Assembly: GCA_036583965.1 (NCBI GenBank)
Contig: JAZBQD010000001.1
Span: 26,198,597 to 26,262,596, forward strand
Reading direction: 5' to 3'
From: Prunella strophiata
Lineage: Eukaryota; Chordata; Aves; Passeriformes; Prunellidae
Length of the DNA stretch: 64,000 nt
Shown: in pieces, positions 24,402-35,300 of the stretch
How positions within the stretch are numbered: position 1 is the stretch's first letter
Layout: every line of letters starts with the position of its first letter
The notes under the pieces: generated by a model
Databases searched by the model: none
Told to the model about the DNA's origin: nothing
Seen by the model: only the letters and a program-made list of their open reading frames with translations
Position numbers and translations under genes: made by a program

Positions 24402-26939
24402 GCTGCAGTTTGTGTGCGGGCTGTGTGCGGGCTGTGTGCGGGTTGTGTGTGCACTGCGTGCAGGTTATGTGCAGGTTGTGTGCAGGTTGTGTGCAGGCTG
24501 TGTGCAGTTTATGTACAGGCTGTGTGCAGGTTATGTACAGGCTGTGTGCAGGTTATGTGCGGGTTGTGTGCGGGCTGTGTGCGGGTTATGTGCGGGCTGT
24601 GTGCGGGTTGTGTGCAGGTTATGTGCAGGCTGTGTGCAGGCTGTGTGCAGGTTATGTGCAGTTTGTGTGCAGGCTGTGTGCAGGTTATGTACAGGCTGTG
24701 TGCAGGTTATGTGCAGGCTGTGTGCAGGCTTGTGTGCAGTTTGTGTGCAGGCTGTGTGCAGGTTGTGTGCAGGTTATGTACAGGCTGTGTGCAGGTTATG
24801 TGCAGTTTGTGTGCAGGCTGTGTGCAGGTATGTGCAGGCTGTGTGCAGTTTGTGTGCAGGCTGTGTGCGGGTTGTGTGCAGGTTATGTGCAGGCTGTGTG
24901 CAGGCTGTGTGCAGGCTGTGTGCAGTTTGTGTGCAGGCTGTGTGCAGGCTGTGTGCAGGCTGTGTGCAGTTTGTGTGCAGGCTGTGTGCAGGTATGTGCA
25001 GGCTGTGTGCAGGCTGTGTGCGGGTTGTGTGCAGGCTGTGTGCGGGTTGTGTGCAGGTTATGTGCAGTTTGTGTGCAGGCTGTGTGCAGGTATGTGCAGG
25101 CTGTGTGCAGGCTGTGTGCAGTTTGTATGCGGTGTGCAGGTTATGTGCAGGCTGTGTGCAGGTTATGTGCAGTTTGTGTGTAGGCTGTGTGCAGGTTGTG
25201 TGCAGGTTGTGTGCAGGCTGTGTGCAGGCTGTGTGCAGGTTATGTGCAGGCTGTGTGCAGGTTGTGTGCAGGTTATGTGCAGGCTGTGTGCGGGTTGTGT
25301 GCAGGTTATGTGCGGGCTGTGTGCGGGTTATGTGCGGGCTGTGTGCAGGCTGTGTGGAGTTTGTGTGCAGGTTATGTACAGGCTGTGTGCAGTTTGTGTG
25401 CAGGCTGTGTGCAGGTTATGTACAGGCTGTGTGCAGGCTGTGTGCAGGTTGTGTGCAGGCTGTGTGCAGGCTGTGTGCAGGTTATGTGCAGGTTGTGTGC
25501 AGGTTATGTACAGGCTGTGTGCAGGTTGTGTGCAGGCTGTGTGCAGGTTATGTGCAGGCTGTGTGCAGTTTGTATGCGGTGTGTGGGTTGTGTGCAGGTT
25601 ATGTGCAGGCTGTGTGCAGGTTGTGTGCAGGCTGTGTGCGGGTTGTGTGCAGGCTGTGTGCAGGCTGTGTGCAGGTTATGTACAGGCTGTGTGCAGGTTG
25701 TGTGCAGGCTGTGTGCAGGCTGTGTGCGGGTTGTGTGCAGGTTATGTGCAGGTTGTGTGCAGGCTGTGTGCAGGTTGTGTGCAGGTTATGTACAGGCTGT
25801 GTGCAGCTGTGTGCAGTTTGTATGCGGTGTGCAGGTTATGTGCAGGTTGTGTGCAGGCTGTGTGCAGGCTGTGTGCGGGTTATGTGCGGGCTGTGTGCAG
25901 GTTGTGTGCAGGCTGTGTGCAGGCTGTGTGCAGTTTGTGTGCAGGCTGTGTGCAGGCTGTGTGCAGTTTGTGTGCAGGCTGTGTGCAGGTATGTGCAGGC
26001 TGTGTGCAGTTTGTATGCAGTGTGCGGGTTGTGTGCAGGTTATATACAGGCTGTGTGCAGGCTGTGTGCAGGTTATGTGCAGGCTGTGTGCAGGTTATGT
26101 GCAGTTTGTGTGTAGGCTGAGTGCAGGCTGTGTGCAGTTTGTGTGCAGGCTGTGTGCAGGCTGTGTGCAGTTTGTGTGCAGGCTGTGTGCAGGCTGTGTG
26201 CAGTTTGTATGCAGTGTGCGGGTTGTGTGCAGGTTATATACAGGCTGTGTGCAGGCTGTGTGCAGGTTATGTGCAGTTTGTGTGTAGGCTGAGTGCAGGT
26301 TGTGTGCAGGCTGTGTGCAGGTATGTGCAGGCTGTGTGCAGGCTGTGTGCAGTTTGTATGCAGTGTGCGGGTTGTGTGCAGGTTATGTGCAGGCTGTGTG
26401 CAGGCTGTGTGCAGTTTGTGTGCAGGCTGTGTGCAGGTTATGTACAGGCTGTGTGCAGGTTATGTGCAGGTTGTGTGCAGGCTGTGTGCAGGTTATGTAC
26501 AGGCTGTGTGCAGGTTATGTACAGGCTGTGTGCAGGTTATGTGCAGGCTGTGTGCAGGCTGTGTGCAGGTTATGTACAGGCTGTGTGCAGGTTATGTACA
26601 GGCTGTGTGCAGGTTATGTACAGGCTGTGTGCAGGCTGTGTGCAGGCTGTGTGCAGGCTGTGTGCAGGTTATGTGCAGGCTGTGTGCAGTTTGTGTGCAG
26701 GCTGTGTGCAGGTTGTGTGCAGGTTATGTGCAGTTTGTGTGCAGGCTGTGTGCAGGTTGTGTGCAGGTTATGTACAGGCTGTGTGCAGGTTATGTGCAGT
26801 TTGTGTGCAGGCTGTGTGCAGGTTATGTACAGGCTGTGTGCAGGTTATGTACAGGCTGTGTGCAGGCTGTGTGCAGGTTATGTGCAGGCTGTGTGCAGTT
26901 TGTGTGCAGGCTGGTGCAGGCTGTGTGCAGGTTGTGTGG
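24402..26939. repeat. 11-bp minisatellite, about 230 units
   Basis: About 2.5 kb of head-to-tail 11-bp units with consensus GTGCAGGCTGT. Common variants are GTGCAGGTTGT, GTGCAGGTTAT, GTACAGGCTGT, GTGCAGTTTGT and GTGCGGGTTGT. The + strand is G/T-rich. Most units are exactly 11 bp. One-base or few-base contractions (caggtatgtgcagg, tttgtatgcggtg, ggctggtgcagg) shift the phase of the array. Because 11 is not a multiple of 3 and no unit creates a stop on the + strand, all three forward frames stay open for hundreds of codons, giving Cys/Val/Leu-rich 11-residue periodic translations. I regard these as non-coding: there is no fitting start, no splice context and no conserved sequence. The array is intergenic, starting about 0.4 kb past the ADIRF poly(A) site. 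Confidence 0.95.
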
Positions 26940-29639
26940 GTGCTCCGAGGCAGCCCCGGCCAGCCATGGCCTGTAGCAGGGATGGAGCCATTGCCACACA
27001 AGCAGGGGGGCAATCTTCTTGCCTAGGAGATGGAAATATTTATTTGAGATTGCTGCTTGCTGGGCAATCAGAGGCTGTGCAGCCAGACAGGATGCCCTCT
27101 TAGTGCTGCCTCTGTCAACAGAAGGCACTAATACCCACTTATTCACAGTAAGTGCTCTTACCTCAGCCTCAGGCTGTTTCGCATTGCTAGGCAATATTTC
27201 CTTTTCTTTTTTTTTTTTCTTTTTTCTTTCCCTCTCTTGCTTTGAAGCCTTACCAGCCTGTTTCAGTAAGAATCTAATTTGTGTCTTGCAAAAGAAAAAC
27301 CAAAGCATGACCAAAACCATCTGGCTGCAATGAAATAGGGCAGTCCAGGGCTGTTTGAAGTATCAGAGTCTCTCACCTCTTGACCAAGAGCTGTGGTTGT
27401 CCAGGGCTTTTTGGAAGCCAATCTTTGCGAATTTGGTTCAAGGAGAGACTGGTTCATCACTGCACCCAAAGCCCACCCTTGTCTGCAGTTTGTACAAGGA
27501 CTGTATGAACAGAAGAGCCTTTACAGGACCTTATAAGTAATAGACCATCTGTGAGTAAACATAGTCCAGGGCTTTGCACGGTGCAATGCCCTATGCAACG
27601 GCTCCTGTCATTTAAAGCTTTAAAAGCCTAAATATTTACCCAAGTACAAGCTCACAGAAAAAGCATTAGACTATTGTACTCTCAGTTACTGGGCAACCCC
27701 CAATAGTACTTTATTATTTAGTAGTTTTCATAGTTACCTTCCTGATGGTGAAATCTTCAGAGACTGAGCTCTTTAGGCTCAGCATTTCAGACACCAATGT
27801 GGCCCATACACCACTCTCCATCGCACCTTTTTTTTTTTCCTGCCTGCAAATCACTTAAATATTACAAAAATTTGTACACTTGCAGGTATTTTCACCAGTA
27901 AAACCTGTTATCCCCTTGCATGACAGACACTGCTCCTCCTGCTTTGTTCATGGGGAATGCAGCCCTGACTCCTGGTGTGTAGTTTTATATCACTTTATTT
28001 GAATTGTCTTCAGTGGAACTACACAGTTGTCAGGTCCCACTGCTCTTGCCCAGTGCTGGCAGCAGCGCTGGCAGGGTAGGGACTGGACAGCCTGGCTGGA
28101 GGGACTACTGGAGGTCTCCCACTGAGTTAAGAGGAGAAATCACTTTATGCAAACAGCCAGGGAGCACCCAGAGGCAGTTCCTGACTCCTGCTCCCCAGTG
28201 CAGGGATGCCCTTGTTGCTTCAGGAGCCTGATCGGAGGATTTCACATCTCTTTGTCCTGAGGGTGCACGCTGTACCATGGGCACCCGTGAGTCTGAGTCA
28301 CTTGCTGGCAAGTGTTTCCAGGTCTAAACTTAAGCACTTTGCTCCACAAGTAAGGTCCCTGCCTTAGTCACAGTGCTCTTTGGTCTGGAAGTATTTGGGG
28401 CTCTCTCTCTCTCACTCGTGCATCACACAGGGACCCATGACCCAGCTAAGGACTGCATCATTCTATCCCAACTGAAGCCTCCAGATGTTCTGTAAAAGTA
28501 AAGCAGACATCCCTAGAGCTCCTAGCAGCTCCCGTGCCATCAGCCCCAGACATGTGAAGTTATCTAACACCAGAGTTCTCAAACTTCCTTATATTAGGTG
28601 CTGGGTGTGCCTGCAGCTGCCTGAGCTATGAGGATTCGTGTTTCAACCTGGCTGGGTTGCCCAGCCTGAGCACCTCTGCTCCAATGGCCCAGAGAACTTC
28701 CCAGAGTGGCTGAGGGGCAAACAGCCCTCCTCATCTCCTCTTCACAGCTCAACAGGCCAGGGGCATTGGGGAAGGGGGAGGGGGGGCACAGATTTTACCA
28801 GATTTTTATCCTTCTCTCAGGTGAATACTGTGATTAATGGTCTAAAGGTTATGAAGAATCCAAGCTCTCTGAAATCTGTCCTTTGCAGCTTGTAGCTTTC
28901 CTGTCATGTAGCAAAGATCAAGAAACCTGGAGATGAATAAACTGTTGGTGCGTTGGACGCTGTTGCCCATGTGCCACTGGAGGCCCTGGCGCTGCTGTGC
29001 AGGCCGCACGCTCTGCCCGGGCTGTGCCGTTTCACCAGGCCTCAAACCATGTCAGGCGGCCCCAGCCAGCCCCTCTCCTCCCCAGAGGGGAGCAGCAGCA
29101 GTGGGCAGCAAACTGAGCCCCTCTCATGTCCCAGGTAACCATGGATTAGCAATGTTGGAAAGGACATCCCAGCCACTCCTTGAAGTCTGTGCTTATGATC
29201 AAAGTTGTCCAGCTCCCTTTTGGGGCTGTCTGCACTGTCTGCCCCCAGGGGCCATGGCAACAGTAAGGTTTCCTGCCCATAGGACAAACTGACTTTCATG
29301 TTCCTTTCACATTTGAAGTTTATTTCTCACCACACAGGTGGACCCTTCAGGCAAAACCCCACCAGGTGTGGCAAATAAGGGTCGTTACCCAAAACCTGCT
29401 GCACCTGGGCTGGGGCTGCCTGGCTGTAGGTTGGGGAGCCTTTAAAGGGGCTGTGAGAGGGTTCCTGGGGGAGCTGCTGGCTGTGGACATGATGGGCAGG
29501 GCAGGTAGGATCTGGGGATGGAGGCAGGGGTGGTGTGCTGGGAGGGTGGCTGAGTGAATGTGGGTGCTGTGGCTGGGCCTGGAGGATGAGGGCCTGCACC
29601 CCATGCCCGTGGCAAAGTGCTGGGCTTTGTCTCTGCTCT

Positions 29640-29880
29640 GTGGCTCGGCATGTCTGCCCCTGCCGGCTGAGCTCCGGCAGTGTTTGTGTTTGTGCCTCGG
29701 CAGCTCTGCCCTGGCGTTGCCGGCCCTGGGTGCCGTCCCGGCTCGGCGAGGCCTGGGCCGGGCCCGGGCCGCTCACAGGACGAGCCCATGCCGGGGCGGC
29801 AGAGCCAGGCCCGGCCCCGGCAGCCCCCGAGCTCCCCGGGACGTGTCCCTGGGCTGGGGAGGGTCAGGGGCCCAGCAGAG
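29640..29880. promoter_or_regulatory. orphan CpG island
   Basis: About 240 bp with roughly 20 CpG dinucleotides, very GC-rich, in surroundings almost free of CpG. Such islands usually mark promoters or recently gene-converted GC-rich sequence. No flanking exon starts here: the ADIRF-type gene has its own TATA promoter 2.3 kb further right. The island could serve an unannotated transcript or an enhancer. Confidence 0.6.
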
Positions 29881-30774
29881 CAGAAGTAGTGGCTGTGGAG
29901 TTGAAAATGCAGTTATCGAGATGTGTTGCTGTGATGGCACAAGCTGTAACACTGAGTGCAGCCTAATGTCAGTGATCGAAGGCCTGCTGCCTGCAGGGAA
30001 CTGCACCTCGTTGGTTTTCCATGGCTTTAAGAAAATGGGTCCTTTTTGTATTTGAGAAGTGGACTGTATTTTAATGCTGTGTGTTTTCACTCTGTGAGGC
30101 AAACATCACCTTTACTTATGTATAGGCAGTGTTGTGATGGCATGTGCTCTCTCCCATGTTACAATGCAATATGTACCTGCAGTGCTTCGGTGTAATGTAA
30201 TTAGGGCTGGTTCTGTAATTTTATTTCTGTGCTGATGTTCACTGGAAAGCCAGTGCTGGTGCTGCACCATTCCATGCTCATGGAAGTTGCTCATGAGCTA
30301 ATGTGGCTTTCAAAAAAAAGCTGTACTTGCGGTACTGGAGTGCATGAGAGTGGGAACCATTTTTCAATTCTTCTTTGGAATTAGGATAGGATGAGAAGGG
30401 GTATTTCCAGGTGATAATGTAAACACACTTTGGCAAATACACCAACCTGTTGCTGACTCTGAGTCTTGCTGTCTTCACACATCTCCCTGCTGTCAATAAC
30501 TGGAGCAGCAGCAGAACAGGACTAGGAAATTGCAATTTCCTTTGAACAAGGCTGGCTGTGGGTAGTTGAGGATGTCACAGGGAACAATGTGTACGTTTTA
30601 CTGCTTGGCTGCTGTGCAAAGAATTTCCATTGGTCAGATGCTGGTCTGAGTTATCTGAAATATTTCTGGGTTTGTTTTCTTTTCTCCTGCATTGCACGTC
30701 TGTTTTGAACTTTGTCAACAACCCTCAACTTGATGTCAGTTTAAAACCAATATTGTTACTTTCCTTCTGTTGGG

Positions 30775-30800
30775 TTTTTTTTTTTTTTTTTTTTTTTTTT
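30775..30800. repeat. T26 homopolymer
   Basis: An uninterrupted run of 26 T. It could be the tail of a minus-strand retroposed fragment, but I see no recognisable element attached. Confidence 0.9.
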
Positions 30801-32140
30801 GGTGAGCATATTCTGGTAGAATTTGCTTTCAGATATGGTGAATAATCCTTTCCCTGCTGTCAAAAGATAAAATGAGGAAGGGAACCCCCTCTACTCTCAG
30901 TAACTCTATAGTCTATTTAATTGGTATAAAGTAGGACTTTGTGGTCTGTAAAAAAACTGGCAGTGGTAGGAAGAAAACAGAGCTTTTACTGTAATGCTGA
31001 AAAGGGACATTGCAGAGGAACTGTTATTCATGAAGTGCTATGCCTGGCATCAAGAGACATATTCCTAGAGCCTACTGTGGTGGCAGCTGTAGGATACGGA
31101 AGTTTGATAAATAAACCCTTGCTCTGAGGTAGAATATGTGTTTTCACTCTGTTTTCAGCAATAATTATTTGATTAGCAGAGTGAAACCCTCTGTCCTGTG
31201 TGAAAAGTCACAACAGTAGCTCTGCTGGAAAGCTGGTGATCCCAGAAAAAAGTAAACTTAGTGTTTTGGGGTGAGGTCAGCTCCTGTGTGGCTGGACAAC
31301 ATAAAGGTGCCCTGAGAGAGGAAGCAGGGTTCTGTGGGGGCCACATGCTCAGCAGTCTGCATCCTGCACATCCCAGCCCATTGGCTACAGCTGGGGGGAC
31401 AAGGCTGGGCAGCTCAGCTTTTTGGCAGCTGGACTGAGCCCACCTGAACCCCACCAGCTGTTGCTGATGCCTGAGACTCTGGAGGCTGTGCTGGGTCCTG
31501 CAAAGTGTTTGCTGTGGGGACAGTGGGGAAGGACACAAACCTCCTCTCCTGAACCAGACCTTGGAAATATGAGGTTAAAATATTAATTATGACACACCAC
31601 GAAATTATGAGCCTACTCTAACACAATAAAGATTTCATCAGACACTTTAGAAAGCATGGTTAGTGCCTCCCATTTCTTTTTATAACCACGAATTTTAAGT
31701 CCCACTGGGGATCAAAAGAATGTGGGCAAGAATCATCTGAAACTGGATACTTTTCTATGTAAGGTTTTGAAATGACAGAGTTGATTTAAGCAATTCTGCA
31801 GTGGAGTGTTTTGCAATGCAATGTTTTTCTGCCCGGTTCACGACGGGCTGTGCCAGTCTGCGTATCCCCCTGCGGCACTGCAGCCCTTGGTCAGGACAGC
31901 TGTGGCATGCACACTGTTTACCAACTCCCCGATATGGGAAAACAAAGCTTTCATTCCTGGGCTATGGAAAACTTCTGCCGATGAATCCACGCCCTCTCTC
32001 CGGGGAGGAAATCATAACAAACATTAATGTCTCTTCACCCTTTTATGCCTGGTATATTAATCACCCAACAAGGGCTCATGACTTCTCCCGGTTCCAGTTT
32101 GCATTTGCCCTCTCACTACTGGGAGGAGTCCTGCTTTGTC

Positions 32141-32147
32141 TATAAAA
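32141..32147 (+). promoter_or_regulatory. ADIRF-like TATA box
   Basis: TATAAAA lies 94 bp upstream of the start codon of the second ADIRF-type gene, with no ATG in between. The expected start is near 32,170. The layout is nearly identical to ADIRF (TATA 102 bp before ATG), which supports both as real promoters inherited through duplication. Confidence 0.72.
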
Positions 32148-32234
32148 AGCTGCACTTTGCCAAACAGTGTAACAGAACCGAACTTAGGGATTCACTCACC
32201 CATCTCACCCAGGGAGGGAGGACTGAGCGCAACC

Positions 32235-32304
32235 ATGTTCGGGATTGGGAAGAAGCTCGCTGGGGAAGCTGTGCAACAAGCTGAAAGTGCTGCACAAGTG
32301 GCAG
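32235..32304 (+). CDS. ADIRF-like exon 1
   Basis: 70 coding nt from ATG (context gcaaccATG, A at -3) to the donor GGCAG|GTAAAT, leaving in phase 1. It encodes MFGIGKKLAGEAVQQ followed by AESAAQVA. Its GIGKK motif near the N-terminus resembles the C-terminal GIGKK/GFGKK of ADIRF. Confidence 0.9.
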
Positions 32305-35300
32305 GTAAATACAAATTGTTCCTTTCCCCCCCCTCCTGTGCCTTGGGTGTTAAAGTATTTGCTCTGTTCCCGCCCCCGCTGCTGGGAGCAAATCTGCCCC
32401 TGGGGCATGAACTGTATAGATGCTGCCCTCAAGGGTGGGGTCAGCACATCCTGTAATCTCCAAGCCCTCTAACACGATAGTAAGTGAAGGTCTGATATTA
32501 ACTACTGGGTTTCCAACAACTTTCCCTACTCTGGCTCGTAGTGTGTGGGTGCCTAGGTGATGCATTGATGACAGGACAGCAGAAAGCTGAGAGCGGAGGC
32601 GAGGCTGCTTATTTAGGGCTTTGCTTCCTAATATGACCAGCCATGACAAATCCGAGTTCTGTAGCAGCTCTGAGGGCTCTGATCTTCTTGGTGCTGCCCA
32701 GAGAGGTGCAATTAAATGCCCTGATGTCAGTGCTCTAGCCCTGCCAGCACTACAGTCACACACCCCACCAAGAGCACAAGTGCAACTGCAGGGGCTCAGG
32801 GCATGAGCCAAGTTCACTCCTGCAGAGAGTTTTGCTGAACTGGCCCTGAAGTTAAATAACCATTGTTATGGTTATTATGGAGCTTTAACACAGGAGACCG
32901 GCACTGCTGAGATGCCTGAAGTGTTTGTGCTTAGTATATGAGCACTGGAAACTTTCATATTTCTTTACATGACATTTAGGTAAACTCTTGAAACCAGTAG
33001 TTTTGCCTGTGACTTCAAATGCTGTAGAAATATTACTTGTGGGCGATGTGCCCAAGTGAAGCAAGTGGGAAGTCTGCTACTTAGTTACTGTGACTTGGTT
33101 CATTTTACTAGGAAGATGAAGGATGAACAATCCCACAGCCACCTTCTTTTCCAAATAATTTGGATTTATTCTTAATTCAGCTATTTTTATGCTGAAACAT
33201 GAAAGAAAAACACCAGGATGTGGATAATTGGAAGGGAACCATCAGGTTTTAAAATGAAGATTTCTTTCTGATTTTGCCATAGAGTAGTCCTAGAAATGCA
33301 TATTTTGTGGCAGCTTTTGATGTTCCTAACTTCTTTAACATTGGGGAAACATCTACTGTTTCCTATGCTGGAAGACAATATGGATGTTTTAGAAGGGACA
33401 TTTGTCATCTTCAGAGGAGCCGAGTGCTAATCTCAATCAGCTGATGGAATTAAGTGTTCAGAAGTCAACAAACTCTAAGAGCAAAGTTTATAAATAGTAG
33501 CTGCAGTCCTTCCCCCTCTGTCCCAAGCACTTGAAGCTGAACCAGCTCTTTGGATATCATCTGTCTGAAGCTCTTTGCCTGAACCCTGCCTCATCTTCCC
33601 AGCAAGTCCTGCACTACAGCATGGCTCTTCTAGCTGGAGTTGGATTCTGGAACAACAGAGAGGGGTCCCAGGCACTGGCCTGACTTTGGCCACTTCTGTG
33701 CAATCTGCACATACCTTGATGTCAGGCAGTAAATACAGCAGCACATGATGCTGAACTCATCACTGCCACTGTTAGTACTACACTGACTGGAAGGATTCTA
33801 GAGGTACCCTCTAAAGCCCTATTTAAATGAAATAAAGGGGGATTAATGTCAGATTTCAAGTAAAAAAGCCTTTCTATCAGGTGGTTTTGCAACTGTTTTA
33901 TTACCTTTTTTCTGAACTACTTCTGTTGTGCCTGCACGTGCCCCAAAGGCACAGTCCCATGAGCCATTGCCAAGTACAGAGTGGCACAACTGAGCTTTGC
34001 AAGCATCTAAAATTAGCACCTATCCCATGGGTCCTGAAGGGAGTTACAAACTTGGCTGTGACCCAAAACTGCTATGGGAAGCAGTTTTCCTTAGCTGCAC
34101 CTTATGAGCAGTGAACATCATTCACATTAGGAAACTGCAGCAAAAGATGCCATATAATGATAATTAGCTTGTCTTTTAAGCAGTAGGAAATGTCCTACAA
34201 GTTCAAGGGTGAAATAGGTCAAAGGTTTTTACAAGACACTTAATAAAACCACTGTTGAAGAGACATTCAGTGCAGGCCTGGAGACTTTTGAAGTTTTAGA
34301 CACTCCCAGTCCACTTAAATGTCTTTCCTCACCTCAGCATTTCTCCCTCCTGCCACTTCCATGAGGAATGTCTTCGTCAGTCAGCCATCCCCTCAGTATC
34401 TGTTGTGCAAAAGATGTCTATGGTGTATTTTAAAAAGTAGCAATTGGAGCCAGGAGTAATAAAATAAATACAAGTCCAATGTAAGGCCATTTACCCCAAA
34501 CTTCTGACTCTTATAAGCAAGACTTTCCTGATCATAGCTTTTGGAATCTAATCATCCAAATATTTACCACTAGGCTGCAGGCCTTTAAGAGAATACCTTC
34601 TCTTGCTCTTATTTTTCAGTATGTCTCTTCAATTGAACTTTTCCATGCCTTTAAAAGTACTCTGGTCTCTTACAGAATACATTTTCTTTAGGTACAAGAG
34701 AAAGTATTAGACAAATCATTTTTGATGTGCTGCTCACACAGCATGCCAGTTCAGCAAGTGAGCACCATGTTTATGTAGTTGGTAAAAGAAACTTTACCAA
34801 TGAAACTGCTCTCAGCAGATCCTAGCCAGGCTAAGTAGAAGGAGGGTTTCATTGCACCTAATTCTCTACTAGGGTTTGTTTCTTGACAGTCTAGGTTACC
34901 CCACATTAACATCCATAATCTTCATCTATACCAAGATATATGGATACTGTGGGGAACTGCAACCAGAGTCCCAAATAACACCTCTACCACTAGATCAGGA
35001 TGCTCGTCCTTATGGAATGATTATTCATCTTCTAGCCCTGAAACATTTAGGGAACCCTTTGAAAATGTGACTGTTGAAATTAGGGGAAGGGTAAAGACTG
35101 CTTAATTGACATTTTTTTTTCCTCTTAACTGCAGTTGACACTGTGAACCAGACTGTGCAGCAAGCAACAGAACAGGCTAAGGCTGCTGGTCAGAAAGGTA
35201 CGGTAATGTTCATGTTAATTTCAAAATGTCATGACCCAGACAGGGTCCTTAACCCTGCCTTGCTCCTTGTCCTACACCTGGTGGGAAAGGGGTAGCTATT

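Larger units (their letters stand above)
26940..32140. other. intergenic region between the two ADIRF-type genes
   Basis: About 5.2 kb with no supported coding gene. It holds a pyrimidine-rich run at about 27197-27238, the CpG island at 29640-29880 and a T26 run at 30775-30800. Frames of 109-165 codons around 29.5-30.1 kb exist because the island is GC-rich, and they resemble no family I know. The right end is promoter-proximal to the second ADIRF-type gene. Confidence 0.7.

Noticed and set aside
24173..27103. Long overlapping + strand frames of 227-568 codons as Cys-rich repeat proteins
   Set aside because: They are translations of the 11-bp minisatellite. All three frames are equally open and show the same 11-residue cycle, with no suitable start, splice context or family resemblance.
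26768..27320. Minus-strand frames of 81 and 165 codons with Thr/His/Gln-rich ends
   Set aside because: The N-terminal parts come from unique intergenic DNA and low-complexity Lys codons from a T-rich tract. The rest is antisense minisatellite. No family match is seen.
29327..30102. Frames of 109-165 codons on both strands around the CpG island
   Set aside because: GC-rich DNA has few stop codons, so frames on both strands stay open by composition. Translations are Gly/Pro/Ala-rich without a recognisable domain.
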